Part shown: positions 51,423 to 60,720 of the stretch, in pieces
Position numbering within the stretch: position 1 is the stretch's first letter
Layout of the letters: each line of letters opens with the position of its first letter
Source of the DNA: JAIQET01 sp035542575
GTDB taxonomy: Bacteria; Acidobacteriota; Terriglobia; Terriglobales; Acidobacteriaceae
Assembly: GCA_035542575.1 (NCBI GenBank)
Contig: DATKLE010000077.1
Location: 1-64,000 of the forward strand
Direction of reading: 5' to 3'
DNA length: 64,000 nt
Program-made: the position numbers and the translations under genes
The notes under the pieces: model-generated
Told to the model about the DNA's origin: nothing
The model's input: the letters and a program-made list of their open reading frames with translations, nothing else
Databases searched by the model: none

Positions 51423-54302
51423 GTGCCGCCTGCCCCGGCTTCCGTTCTGAAGCCATCTCATTCATTCCCTGAGATTTGGTGGAGAACCGCACGCACGCTT
51501 CTAGGTTTAGGGCTGAGTCTCGTCTTCTTCTGTTCGCTGGGCTTGGGACAAGAGAACATCATCACCGGAATCGACATTCGGGGCAACCGCCGCATCCCGG
51601 CGGAGACCATTCGCGCGCGCATCTTCACCCGCCCGGGCGACGTCTACGACCAGGCCGCGCTCGAACGCGACTTCAACTCGTTGTGGAATACGGGGTATTT
51701 CGAGGACATCCGCTTTGAGCGCGAGCAGACCGCGAAGGGCTGGCTCATCCACATCTACGTGAAGGAGCGGCCGACCATCCGTGAAATCGACTATGTGGGG
51801 CTGAGCTCGGTTTCCAAGAGCGACGTGCTGGACCGTTTTAAGGACCGCAAAGTCTCACTGTCGCCGGAAAGCCAATACGATCCCACCGTGGTGAAGAAGG
51901 CGCAAGTTGTCATCAAGGAACTGCTTTCCGAACATGGCAGGCAGTTTGCCACCGTTCGTACCGAGGTTCGCCCGATTCCTCCCGCCGGGGTGAGCGTCAC
52001 CTTCGTGGTCAAGGAGGGGCCGAAAGTCAAGGTGGGCAGGATCAAATTTGAGGGCAACAAGCATGTGAGCAGCCGCCTGCTGCGCCGTGCGATGAAGAAC
52101 TTACGGCCGATCGGGATCCCCCATTCCATCTTCCTGGAGAACCTCTTCTCCAAGACCTACGACGCGACCAAGCTGGATGAAGACACCGAGCGGGTGCGCA
52201 ATGAGTTCCAAAACCGCGGATATTTCAAGGTGCTGGTGCAGGATCCCAAGACTCAGATCCGCGACACCGGACACAAGGGCTTCCACATTCCGCTGCTGAT
52301 GAAGGGCGCAGGCAAGGCGGTGGACATCACCATGCCCATCGAGGAAGGCGACCGTTACCGGCTGGGCGAGATCACATTCAAGAACAACAAGGCGGTTACC
52401 AAAACGGCGGCCTTGCGTTCGCTGTTTCCCATCAAGGACGGCGAGATTTTCTCGCGCGAGAAGATCGCCAAAGGCCTGGACAACCTCCGCAAGGCGTATG
52501 AAGAACTGGGATACATCAAGTTTACCTCCATCCCCAACACGACCTTCGATGAGGACAAGAAGCTGGTGTTCCTGGACATCGACCTGGACGAGGGCAAGCA
52601 GTTCTACGTGCGCCGGATCGAATTCCAGGGAAATACCACGACCCGGGACAAGGTGATCCGGCGCGAGATCGCGCTGGAAGAAGGCCAGGTGTACAACTCG
52701 CGGCTGTGGGAGCTGAGTCTGCTGCGCCTGAACCAGTTGGGATATTTCGAACAGCTCAAGCCGGATGATCCCAATGTCACCGATCGCCACCTCGACGAAG
52801 CCGCCGGCACGGTGGACCTGACGCTAAAGGTCCACGAAAAGGGCAAGAACAGCATTGGACTGACTGGCGGAGTAAGCGGTCTGGCGGGATCTTTCATTGG
52901 GCTCAGCTACAGCACCAACAACTTTTTGGGATTAGGAGAGACGCTGACGGTGCAGGCCAACATTGGTAATCGCCAGCGTGACTTGCTGTTCGGCTTCACC
53001 GAGCCCTACCTGTGGGATCGTCCGTTGCAGTTCGGCTTTACAGTTTATACACGCAAATTCAATTTCGACCAGGCACAGCAGGCGGCAATTTTCAGCGGAC
53101 AAAAATTGAATCTGCCCTCACCCTTTCTGAACAACCTGCAGAATTATACCCAGTCGAGCACGGGGTTTACGCTGTCGCTGAGCTATCCCTTGCACCGCTC
53201 GTTCAAGCGGGTGGGGATTACCTATTCCTACGACCGGTCGTCCCTGGTGGCACTGAGCACGGCATCGAAAAATCTGTTCACCCAGCTGAATTTTGAGGGG
53301 TTGAGCGGGCCGAACTCGCTGGCGGGCATCGTGACCAGCAAGATTCTCCCCAGCTTTTCCACCAATACGCTGGACAGCGCCTACTCGCCGCATCACGGCA
53401 CACAAATCTTCGTGGGGGGTGAGATCGCCGGCCTGGGCGGGACGGTAAAGACCATTCGCCCCATTGTGCAGTACAAGCACTTCAAGCCCATGCAGAAAGG
53501 ACGGAATGCGCTGGGCTTCAACCTGCAGGCTTCCTTCCTGAGCGGCTATGGGGGGGTGGTGGCGCCGCCGTTTGAGCGCTTTTACCTGGGGGGAGAGAAC
53601 GATTTGCGCGGGTTCGACATTCGCTCGGTCTCTCCCATTTCATTCTTGCCCTCCAAACTCAACATTCCGCTGACCAATCCGGATGGCAGCCAAGTGCCGC
53701 TGGATCCGCAGAACCCGCGAGCCGGGGGATGCGGGGTACCGCCCTGTCCGTACACGGTTCCTATTCCGCTGGAGCGGATCGTGTTTCCGGGTGGAGACAC
53801 CAGCCTGGTGGGCAACGTGGAGTACCGGATCACCATCGCCGGGCCGGTTGCCCTGGCTCCCTTTCTTGACATGGGTGTGGACCCGATCATTCGAAAGTCG
53901 CAGTTGTCCCTCAACGGGGGAGAGTTGAACGCGATTAATCAAACCCTCTATGGTTGTCCCGCGCGGGATGTCGCGCTGAATTGTCTGGGCGGACAGTCGA
54001 TCCACTTCTCCGGCATCTTAAGTCCGGTTGCGGGGACGAATTGGACGCCGCGCATGTCCACCGGCCTGGAGTTGCAGGTGTTCCTGCCGATCATCAACGC
54101 TCCATTTCGCATCTACTACGCGTATAACCCGCTGCGCCTGGATACCTCGACGACAGCGCCGGTGCCCGTCACCCGAAACATGTTCCCGGACACCGACGCC
54201 GGTCAGTTTACCTATGAACAGGCGATTCGGATCTCTGCGCCGACCTACCGGTTGAAGGAGCCACGGAAAACTTTCCGCTTTACGGTGGCAACGACGTTCT
54301 AG
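51423..54302 (+). CDS. bamA: Outer membrane protein assembly factor BamA
   Basis: 959 residues from GTG 51423, against about 800 in E. coli. A signal segment (TLLGLGLSLVFFCSLGLG) leads into five POTRA repeats (about 45-450; ITGIDIRGNRRIPAETI, VGRIKFEGNKHVSS, YRLGEITFKNNKAV and VRRIEFQGNTTTRDKVI). The Omp85 barrel follows with the FYLGGENDLRGFD loop-6 motif in place of VRGF and a C-terminal Phe (TVATTF). The extra length lies in long POTRA-linker and barrel loops. Folds and inserts outer-membrane proteins. The downstream skp-like gene fits this role. Confidence 0.93.
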   Translation: MPPAPASVLKPSHSFPEIWWRTARTLLGLGLSLVFFCSLGLGQENIITGIDIRGNRRIPAETIRARIFTRPGDVYDQAALERDFNSLWNTGYFEDIRFEREQTAKGWLIHIYVKERPTIREIDYVGLSSVSKSDVLDRFKDRKVSLSPESQYDPTVVKKAQVVIKELLSEHGRQFATVRTEVRPIPPAGVSVTFVVKEGPKVKVGRIKFEGNKHVSSRLLRRAMKNLRPIGIPHSIFLENLFSKTYDATKLDEDTERVRNEFQNRGYFKVLVQDPKTQIRDTGHKGFHIPLLMKGAGKAVDITMPIEEGDRYRLGEITFKNNKAVTKTAALRSLFPIKDGEIFSREKIAKGLDNLRKAYEELGYIKFTSIPNTTFDEDKKLVFLDIDLDEGKQFYVRRIEFQGNTTTRDKVIRREIALEEGQVYNSRLWELSLLRLNQLGYFEQLKPDDPNVTDRHLDEAAGTVDLTLKVHEKGKNSIGLTGGVSGLAGSFIGLSYSTNNFLGLGETLTVQANIGNRQRDLLFGFTEPYLWDRPLQFGFTVYTRKFNFDQAQQAAIFSGQKLNLPSPFLNNLQNYTQSSTGFTLSLSYPLHRSFKRVGITYSYDRSSLVALSTASKNLFTQLNFEGLSGPNSLAGIVTSKILPSFSTNTLDSAYSPHHGTQIFVGGEIAGLGGTVKTIRPIVQYKHFKPMQKGRNALGFNLQASFLSGYGGVVAPPFERFYLGGENDLRGFDIRSVSPISFLPSKLNIPLTNPDGSQVPLDPQNPRAGGCGVPPCPYTVPIPLERIVFPGGDTSLVGNVEYRITIAGPVALAPFLDMGVDPIIRKSQLSLNGGELNAINQTLYGCPARDVALNCLGGQSIHFSGILSPVAGTNWTPRMSTGLELQVFLPIINAPFRIYYAYNPLRLDTSTTAPVPVTRNMFPDTDAGQFTYEQAIRISAPTYRLKEPRKTFRFTVATTF

Positions 54303-54322
54303 GCCGGGGTTAAGCAGGCCGG

Positions 54323-54352
54323 TTTGACGCTGGGCAGCCGGGTTCCTATAAT
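54323..54352 (+). promoter_or_regulatory. Promoter of the skp-like gene
   Basis: TTGACG (54323-54328), 18-nt spacer, TATAAT (54347-54352). The leader would be about 170-200 nt. Confidence 0.6.
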
Positions 54353-54557
54353 GTCGGGTATCCACACCCTGAAAAAGACGCTGGCAACGGGGTGGTCACC
54401 ACGCGCAAGCGATGGCGTGAGGAACTGGGAAACCGGTACGCCCTCCCCTGTGAGCGGAATGTTGTGTCTAACCGCGGGCGCCGCCCAGCATTGCCGGCGA
54501 ACAAGAGAGATCTGAACTGATCCCAGAATGAATTCTCAAGGAGTCCAAAGCAACCCC

Positions 54558-55268
54558 ATGACAAGCAAGCTTGTACGAGTTTTGATGGCCACCGCGTTTG
54601 CCCTCTCAGTCACGGCCTTGGCTCAGACTGGCAGCGCAGCTTCCCCTCTACCCGCAGCCCCGAGTGCCACAGCTCCCGCGTCCGCCAGTGGCGGGGGCAC
54701 CCGGGTGGGAACTATCAACATTCAGGAAGCCATCGTGGCCACCAACGAAGGCCAGCGCGATTTCGAGGCTCTGAACAAGAAGTTCGAACCCAAGCGTAAC
54801 GAGCTGAAGAACCTGAGTGACGAAGTGGACAGCTTGAAGAAGCAGTTGAACACCCAAGGCGACAAGATGAACGAGGATTCCCGCAGCAGCCTGGTCAAGG
54901 AGATCGAGCAGAAGCAAAAGAGCCTGACCCGGTCCACTGAGGATGCGCAAAACGACTATCAAAGCCAACAGGGCGAAGTCGCGCAGCGAATCCTGAAGAA
55001 GATGGCGCCCCTACTGGTCAAGTATGCCGGCGACAACGGCTACGGAATGATCCTGGACACCTCGAATCCCTGGCCCAATGGTCCGGTGCTATGGGCGGGA
55101 GCTTCGATAGACATCACTAAGGCGGTGGTGGACGCTTACAATGCGCAGTCGCCTGTGGCCGCGCCCCTGCCGGCGACCCCGAAGCCCTCCGGCGCGGTGA
55201 AGCCGGGCGGTCCGGCAGCAAAGCCCGCGGCGCCCGCCAAACCCCAGGGAGGCGAGGCTCCGAAATAA
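54558..55268 (+). CDS. Skp/OmpH-family periplasmic chaperone
   Basis: 236 residues from ATG 54558, where a signal peptide begins (VRVLMATAFALSVTALAQ). ATG 54528 is an in-frame alternative; AAGGAG lies between the two starts but 14 nt from the second. GTINIQEAIVATNEGQRDFEALNKKF opens a long coiled coil (about 60-150), and LVKYAGDNGYGMILDTSNP closes the domain as in OmpH. A Pro/Ala/Lys-rich tail of about 40 residues is added at the end. It is expected to hold unfolded outer-membrane proteins for BamA. Confidence 0.88.
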   Translation: MTSKLVRVLMATAFALSVTALAQTGSAASPLPAAPSATAPASASGGGTRVGTINIQEAIVATNEGQRDFEALNKKFEPKRNELKNLSDEVDSLKKQLNTQGDKMNEDSRSSLVKEIEQKQKSLTRSTEDAQNDYQSQQGEVAQRILKKMAPLLVKYAGDNGYGMILDTSNPWPNGPVLWAGASIDITKAVVDAYNAQSPVAAPLPATPKPSGAVKPGGPAAKPAAPAKPQGGEAPK

Positions 55269-55303
55269 TTGCCGACACCTCCGGCGTGGCAAAGGTTCCC
55301 AGG

Positions 55304-55330
55304 AAGGCCGTGATCATCACGGCCTTTTTT
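55304..55330 (+). terminator. Intrinsic terminator of the skp-like gene
   Basis: AAGGCCGTGA, loop TCA, TCACGGCCTT, then a run of T to 55330. A 10-bp perfect stem. Confidence 0.88.
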
Positions 55331-55402
55331 GTTGGTGGTGTCCGGCGGGATCGGCCGTGGCGGTGTCCTTAGGGATAGGGGTATCCATCTCAGGAGGACA
55401 CT

Positions 55403-56137
55403 ATGTTTGACGAGCTTGCGTGTGATTCTGCATGGGCCCATCGTGGGCGTCGAGGCTGGACGACCTTGGCGTCGTTTACAGTGCAGGCCTTCCTTGTGGG
55501 CGTGTTGCTGGTAATGCCGCTGATCTACCCGGAAGGGTTGCCAAAACTGAAGCTGCTCGTGGCCCTGGGCACTCCGGAACCGCCGCCCGCGCCGGCAGCT
55601 CGTGCCCAGCGGCGTCCAACCCCCGCCGCGGCCAGCAACCTGGCGGCGGACGGGCAGGTACTTGAGCCGCAATCGATTCCCCGTGAGACGCTCCAGATCA
55701 CCGATACCAGCGCCCCGTTTCCAGTCGGCCTGGGAGAGATCGGCGTTGTGGGCAGCGTGGGTGATCGCTGGTCCAGGAATCCGGTGTTGAACTCGGTCGC
55801 CAGCGCGGCAAGTTACGCGCCGCCCGTTTCTGCCGCACCTGTGGTCCGGCAGCCGCCAATGTCGCACGCCATGGAAGCTTACCTGGTCCACCGGGAACAA
55901 CCGGAGTATCCACCTTTGGCGCGCGCCGTGCGGGTGCAGGGCGCGGTGGTTCTGGGAGCGATTATTGCCAAAGATGGCACGATCGAGAACCTGCGGGTAC
56001 TCAGCGGCCACCCCATGTTGGTGCGGGCAGCCGTGGATGCCGTCCGGCAATGGCGCTACCGCCCGTACGTGCTGAATGGGGAAGCAGTGGAAGTAGAAAC
56101 GCAGATCACGGTGAACTTCGTGCTGTCGGGTGGATAG
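55403..56137 (+). CDS. TonB-family energy-transducing protein
   Basis: 244 residues from ATG 55403 with AGGAGG (55392-55397) 5 nt upstream. One transmembrane helix near residues 28-45 (FLVGVLLVMPLIYP), a Pro/Ala linker and a C-terminal TonB domain of about 80 residues (QPEYPPLARAVRVQGAVVLGAIIAKDGTIENLRVLSGHPMLVRAAVDAVRQWRY). ExbB/ExbD are not adjacent. TonB-like proteins are numerous in Acidobacteriota, and partner receptors cannot be assigned. Confidence 0.87.
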   Translation: MFDELACDSAWAHRGRRGWTTLASFTVQAFLVGVLLVMPLIYPEGLPKLKLLVALGTPEPPPAPAARAQRRPTPAAASNLAADGQVLEPQSIPRETLQITDTSAPFPVGLGEIGVVGSVGDRWSRNPVLNSVASAASYAPPVSAAPVVRQPPMSHAMEAYLVHREQPEYPPLARAVRVQGAVVLGAIIAKDGTIENLRVLSGHPMLVRAAVDAVRQWRYRPYVLNGEAVEVETQITVNFVLSGG

Positions 56138-56177
56138 CGATGCACCGTAGTAATCTGCGTTCCGAGTCGCCAGCCGA

Positions 56178-56183
56178 TATAAT
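56178..56183 (+). promoter_or_regulatory. -10 box TATAAT of alr
   Basis: Perfect TATAAT ending 6 nt before ATG 56190; transcription is predicted to start at the ATG, and no ribosome binding site exists. Confidence 0.6.
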
Positions 56184-56189
56184 CGCGAC

Positions 56190-57371
56190 ATGGTGACCAG
56201 CACGGCCACCGAACGGAAAATCCGCCACGCCACGCGTCCCACCTGGGCGGAAGTATCAGTCTCTGCGTTACGCCAGAATTTCCGCGTTGTGCAACAACAC
56301 GTGGGGACCGGCGTGAGTGTCTGTGCAGTGGTGAAAGCCGACGCCTATGGACACGGCGCCGTACAGTGTGCTCGAGCTCTGGAAGAGGAGGGAGCGAAGT
56401 GGCTGGGGGTCACCTCCCTCGATGAAGCCATCCCGCTGCGAGAGGCGGGGATCCAGGGCCGTATTCTCCTGATGACGGGCTTTTGGCGGGGCGAGGAAGA
56501 AGAAATTGTCCGCCTGCGGCTGACGCCCACGGTGTGGGAGCCCGAGCAGGTCTCCCTGCTGGAGAAGGCCGCCGCCGCACTGGGCCTGTCCAAACATCCG
56601 GTGCATCTGAAGATTGACACGGGGATGGGGCGGCTGGGAGTCACGCCGGAAGAATTGCCGCGGGTTTGTGTGGCCCTGAAGTCTGCGCCGCACCTGGCGA
56701 TGGAAGGATTGTCCACTCACCTGGCATCTTCTGAGGTGCTCGATGCGCCTTCCGTTGAAGAGCAGCTCAAGCGTTTTGCCGAGGTGCAGCAGGTGCTGCG
56801 ACGGGAGGGATTCGAGCCGCCCCTGATTCATGCCGCCAACACCAGCGCGGTTATCTCGCGCAAGAAGAGTTGGTACAACATGGTGCGGCCCGGACTGGCG
56901 CTTTATGGCTACTATTTGCCCTTTGAGCGGGCGGGACGGGAAGTCAGTGGCAGCGCATTGCGGCTGGCAGTGCAACCGGTGCTGACCTGGAAGACGCGGA
57001 TTCTTTCCTTGCGCGACGTTTCCGCAAACCAGGCGCTAGGCTACGGAGGAACGTACGTCACCAAGGCTGCCGCTCGCATCGCCGCGCTTCCCGTGGGCTA
57101 TGCCGACGGCCTCAACCGGCTGATTTCGTCCCGCGGCAGGGTCATCGTGCGCGAGCACTACGCCCCCATCGTGGGCCTGATCTCCATGGACCTGACCCTG
57201 GTGGACGTGACGGGCCTGGCCGGCGTCTCCGTCGGTGACGAGGTCATTCTGCTGGGATCGAGCGATGGGCTGTGCGTTGATGCCCGCGAGCATGCCGAGT
57301 TGGCGCATACCAGCCCGTACGAGATTCTCTGCAACATCTCGAAGCGCGTACCGCGCAGGCACGGAAATTAG
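56190..57371 (+). CDS. alr: Alanine racemase
   Basis: 393 residues. CAVVKADAYGHGAVQCARAL holds the PLP lysine. HLKIDTGMGRLGV, HAANTSAVI, MVRPGLALYG, GYGGTYVTKAAARIAALPVGYADG (catalytic Tyr region) and the C-terminal SMDLTLVDVTG domain are all present. Supplies D-alanine for peptidoglycan. Confidence 0.95.
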   Translation: MVTSTATERKIRHATRPTWAEVSVSALRQNFRVVQQHVGTGVSVCAVVKADAYGHGAVQCARALEEEGAKWLGVTSLDEAIPLREAGIQGRILLMTGFWRGEEEEIVRLRLTPTVWEPEQVSLLEKAAAALGLSKHPVHLKIDTGMGRLGVTPEELPRVCVALKSAPHLAMEGLSTHLASSEVLDAPSVEEQLKRFAEVQQVLRREGFEPPLIHAANTSAVISRKKSWYNMVRPGLALYGYYLPFERAGREVSGSALRLAVQPVLTWKTRILSLRDVSANQALGYGGTYVTKAAARIAALPVGYADGLNRLISSRGRVIVREHYAPIVGLISMDLTLVDVTGLAGVSVGDEVILLGSSDGLCVDAREHAELAHTSPYEILCNISKRVPRRHGN

Positions 57372-57490
57372 CAACCAGCATTCCGCATTCGGCCAGGAAA
57401 GACCCGTCCACTTCCCTTTTGCAGTGCCCCATCACCTGCTGGCAACGCATCCGTTCAGGGACGGAATGCTGAGCACTGAATGCGGAATGC
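57370..57490. repeat. Heptamer inverted-repeat array L
   Basis: Arm 1: AGCAACC, AGCATTC, then CGCATTC and GGCCAGG (57370-57397); the first unit shares AG with the alr TAG stop. Arm 2: GGAATGC, TGAGCAC, then TGAATGC and GGAATGC (57463-57490). Confidence 0.83.
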
Positions 57491-57533
57491 TGCCATTCGA
57501 TTGTGCCTCCCTGACCCAGCTGTCACGGTTTGC

Positions 57534-57539
57534 TATATT
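57534..57539 (+). promoter_or_regulatory. -10 box TATATT
   Basis: TATATT (5 of 6) ends 11 nt before ATG 57551; predicted leader about 5 nt. Confidence 0.5.
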
Positions 57540-57550
57540 CCTGAACAGGC

Positions 57551-58672
57551 ATGCCTACCCGCTACGCCCAATGGATGCACGACTGGGAGACCCGGCTGAC
57601 GTCGGTGGACAACAATCGTGTGGTACGCCCCCTGGAGTGGGGCGTGGAGTGGGCCCGGGATTGGCCGTGCCGCAATGGTTTCGCCCCGGGGCACGTGCCC
57701 AACGACTGCGAGAGGTTTCTGCTCGAATACAACCGGCGGATTATCGCGGGGAGTGACGAATTCTACTCCTACGCGATGCCGACGGACTTCCGGCTGGAGC
57801 GGCGCGAAGTGCAGGTGTTCAGCACGCGGGAGGCACCGGACCCGGTCCTGGAAGAAAAGGTTCGCGGCACCTACGCAGACTTCCTGCGCTTCACCTCTCC
57901 TGTGCGCACACCCTATCCCGAGAACAATCTGGTCAATGCCCGCTGGTTCCCGGCGCGGGGACGGCGGGCGGTGGTGCTGCTGCCCCACTGGAATTCGGAC
58001 GCCATCGCCTACACTTCGCTATGCCGCACCCTGAACATGCTGGGCATTGCCGTGCTGCGGCTGAGCATGCCCTATCACGAGATCCGTATGCCGGCGGAGA
58101 CCCGGCGTGCGGACTACGCAGTCTCGGCGAATATCGGGCGCACGCTCGATGCCTGCCGCCAGGCGGTGATTGACGTGCGCTGCTGCCTGGATTGGCTGGA
58201 GCAGCAAGGTTACAAGCGCCTCGGGATCGCGGGAACCAGCCTCGGCTCCTGCTATGCGTTCCTGGCCAGCGCGCACGATCCACGGATCCGCGTGGCCGCG
58301 TTCAATCATGCCTCCACCTACGTCGCCGACGTGGTGTGGCACGGGCAGTCCACCCGCCATATCCGCGAGGGCCTGGAACCCCAGATTGACATTGACCGCC
58401 TGCGGCAACTGTGGAGCGCTGTCAGCCCCATGTCGTATTTCCCCCAGTTTGCCCGCTGGCCGCGGAGATCCCTGATCGTCTACGCCAAGTACGATCTGAC
58501 CTTCCTACCTGAGTTTTCCCGGCAGGTGGTGGAGGAATTCCAATGCTATGGTCTCGACCACAAGGTAGTCGCACTCCCCTGCGGGCACTACAGCATGGGG
58601 GAGACACCCTACAAACACATGGACGGGTGGCACCTGGCCTCGTTTCTGCGCACGGCGTTTGAAAGGTGCTAG
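57551..58672 (+). CDS. Alpha/beta hydrolase family protein
   Basis: 373 residues with no signal peptide. After a roughly 130-residue N-terminal part comes a hydrolase core: RAVVLLPHWNSDA strand, the nucleophile elbow AGTSLGSCYA, KYDLTFLPEF for the acid and a late PCGHYSMGET carrying the His. It probably acts as a carboxyl-ester or peptidase-type hydrolase; substrate unknown. A truncated variant of this fold is not indicated, since all three catalytic parts are visible. Confidence 0.78.
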   Translation: MPTRYAQWMHDWETRLTSVDNNRVVRPLEWGVEWARDWPCRNGFAPGHVPNDCERFLLEYNRRIIAGSDEFYSYAMPTDFRLERREVQVFSTREAPDPVLEEKVRGTYADFLRFTSPVRTPYPENNLVNARWFPARGRRAVVLLPHWNSDAIAYTSLCRTLNMLGIAVLRLSMPYHEIRMPAETRRADYAVSANIGRTLDACRQAVIDVRCCLDWLEQQGYKRLGIAGTSLGSCYAFLASAHDPRIRVAAFNHASTYVADVVWHGQSTRHIREGLEPQIDIDRLRQLWSAVSPMSYFPQFARWPRRSLIVYAKYDLTFLPEFSRQVVEEFQCYGLDHKVVALPCGHYSMGETPYKHMDGWHLASFLRTAFERC

Positions 58673-58678
58673 CCCCCC

Positions 58679-58699
58679 ACTCGCCGCTGGCCACCAGCC
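58679..58699. repeat. Heptamer array N (single arm)
   Basis: ACTCGCC, GCTGGCC and ACCAGCC, starting 6 nt after the hydrolase stop. Confidence 0.6.
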
Positions 58700-58721
58700 A
58701 CCCAAAAACGCTCGTTCCAAG

Positions 58722-58727
58722 TATCAT
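58722..58727 (+). promoter_or_regulatory. -10 box TATCAT
   Basis: TATCAT (5 of 6) ends 9 nt before ATG 58737; predicted leader about 3 nt. Confidence 0.5.
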
Positions 58728-58736
58728 GTCCAAGAA

Positions 58737-59198
58737 ATGCCAGCTGAAGCGACGCAGGAGTACCGCCGCGGCGAGTTCGTCATCAGCACAAAGCGTACGC
58801 GGTTAGATTTAGACGTTATCCACGGTTACCTGGCCAATTCCTACTGGGCGAAAGGAATTCCGCGGGAGATCGTGGCCCGCTCGATCGAAAACTCGCTGTG
58901 TTTCGGGGTTTATGCCGCCGGCAAACAGGTGGGATTTGCCCGTGTGATCTCCGACTACGCCACTTATGGCTACATTGGCGATGTGTTCGTGCTGGAATCA
59001 CAACGCGGCCAGGGGCTGGGGAAGTGGCTGATGGAGTGCATCATGCAGCATCCCCAGCTGCAGGGACTGCGGCGGTGGGGGCTGGTCACCAAGGATGCGC
59101 ACGGCTTGTACACGCGGTTTGGGTTTAGGCCTTTGAAATCCCCCGAGAAGCATATGGAGATTCACAACCCCCAGGTGTATAAGCGCCGGCAAGAGTAG
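58737..59198 (+). CDS. GNAT-family N-acetyltransferase
   Basis: 153 residues from ATG 58737; the frame is open 78 nt upstream but those codons cross the -10 box and array N. GNAT core: VGFARVISDYATYGYIGDVFVLESQRGQGLGKWLMECIM with the acetyl-CoA pyrophosphate loop QRGQGLG. The DVIHGYLANSYWAKGIPRE start is typical of a broad YjaB/YhfO-like group. Acceptor unknown. Confidence 0.85.
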   Translation: MPAEATQEYRRGEFVISTKRTRLDLDVIHGYLANSYWAKGIPREIVARSIENSLCFGVYAAGKQVGFARVISDYATYGYIGDVFVLESQRGQGLGKWLMECIMQHPQLQGLRRWGLVTKDAHGLYTRFGFRPLKSPEKHMEIHNPQVYKRRQE

Positions 59199-59214
59199 TT
59201 CAGTTGCAGCCGTG

Positions 59215-59274
59215 ACCTCAGGGGCTAAAGCCCGTATCATAGACAGGGCAATACCGCAGGGCCAAGGCCCTGCG
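59215..59274. repeat. REP-like pair (GGGCTAAAGCCC plus CGCAGGGCC hairpin)
   Basis: GGGCT-AA-AGCCC (59222-59233) then CGCAGGGCC-AA-GGCCCTGCG (59255-59274). Both are perfect hairpins and follow the two-hairpin plan seen at 46194-46253. Confidence 0.6.
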
Positions 59275-59339
59275 CCACCCAAAAGCTTGCTGGCCGGCCC
59301 GCCACGTTTCCGAAGGCCGCGATCTGAAAGCTGAGAGCC

Positions 59340-60620
59340 ATGAATCATTCCATGTCACGCCCTCTATACGAAGTGGATCCGCAGATTGCCACCGCAATCG
59401 ACAACGAAGTTCGCCGCCAGCATGAAGGCCTGGAGCTGATTGCTTCGGAGAACTTCGTGAGTGAAGCCGTGCTCGAAGCCATGGGTTCGGTGTTCACCAA
59501 TAAGTATGCGGAAGGGTATCCCGCAAAACGCTACTACGGTGGCTGTGAGTTCACCGATGTGGTGGAGAACCTGGCGCGCGAGCGGGCCAAGCAACTGTTC
59601 GGCGCGGAGCACGCCAACGTGCAGCCGCATGCGGGATCGCAGGCCAATATGGCGGCATACGCTGCGGTGCTGCAGCCCGGCGACACCATCCTGGGACTAA
59701 ACCTGGCGCACGGCGGACACCTCACGCACGGCCATCATCTGAATTTCTCCGGCAAGACCTACCGCATTGTGCCCTACGGCGTGACCAAGGAAACCGAAAC
59801 CATTGACTACGACGATCTGGAGAAGCTGGCGGAGAAAGAAAGGCCCAAGCTGATCATCGGCGGGGGCAGCGCCTATCCGCGGATCATTGATTTTGCCCGC
59901 ATGCGGCAGATCGCTGACAAGGTAGGGGCCCTGTACTTGGTGGACATGGCGCATTTTGCGGGGCTGGTAGCAGGCGGGGTACATCCTTCGCCGGTACCGC
60001 ATGCCCAGATCGTGACCTCCACCACCCACAAGACTCTGCGTGGGCCGCGGGCCGGCATGATTCTGTGCAAGCAGGAATATGCGGCGGCGATTGACAAGAC
60101 GGTTTTCCCCGGCATGCAGGGTGGGCCGCTGGTGCACATCATCGCCGCCAAGGCGGTTTGCTTCCACGAGGCCATGCAGCCCGATTTCCGCGGTTACGCA
60201 AAGCAGATTGTGGCCAATGCCATTGTCCTGGCGGAGACCCTGGCAGCGGAGGGCTTCCGCATCATCTCCGGCGGGACCGATACGCACCTCATGCTGGTGG
60301 ATGTTTTCTCCAAGGGCATGCTGGGCAGCGAGGCCGAGAAGGCGCTGGGCGAGGCCGGCATTACCGTCAACAAGAACGCGATTCCGTTCGATACCAACCC
60401 GCCCATGAAACCCAGCGGGATTCGAATCGGCAGCCCGGCCATGACCACGCGCGGCATGAAAGAAGGCGAGATGCGGCAGATCGGACGCTGGATTTCTGAG
60501 GCGCTGCATCATCGAAGCGAGGCCCCTGTTCTGGAGACAATCCGTAAGCAAGTGCTGGAATTGGCGGAGGCTTTTCCGCTGTATGCGGAGCGGCGAGCGC
60601 AAGCGGAAGTGCGGGCCTGA
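59340..60620 (+). CDS. glyA: Serine hydroxymethyltransferase
   Basis: 426 residues. LELIASENFVSEAVLEAMGS, YAEGYPAKRYYGGCEFTDVVE, the PLP-lysine segment TSTTHKTLRGPRAGMILC, and GGTDTHLMLVDV are canonical. It interconverts serine and glycine with tetrahydrofolate. Confidence 0.97.
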   Translation: MNHSMSRPLYEVDPQIATAIDNEVRRQHEGLELIASENFVSEAVLEAMGSVFTNKYAEGYPAKRYYGGCEFTDVVENLARERAKQLFGAEHANVQPHAGSQANMAAYAAVLQPGDTILGLNLAHGGHLTHGHHLNFSGKTYRIVPYGVTKETETIDYDDLEKLAEKERPKLIIGGGSAYPRIIDFARMRQIADKVGALYLVDMAHFAGLVAGGVHPSPVPHAQIVTSTTHKTLRGPRAGMILCKQEYAAAIDKTVFPGMQGGPLVHIIAAKAVCFHEAMQPDFRGYAKQIVANAIVLAETLAAEGFRIISGGTDTHLMLVDVFSKGMLGSEAEKALGEAGITVNKNAIPFDTNPPMKPSGIRIGSPAMTTRGMKEGEMRQIGRWISEALHHRSEAPVLETIRKQVLELAEAFPLYAERRAQAEVRA

Positions 60621-60720
60621 ACCGAGGACAAGGCGGAGGTTCTCGGTGTGGTCCCTGTCCTCTGTGGTTAATTCTCCTCCGTACGTCTCTATGCGCAGGG
60701 CGGTTGAAATTCTCTGCGCC

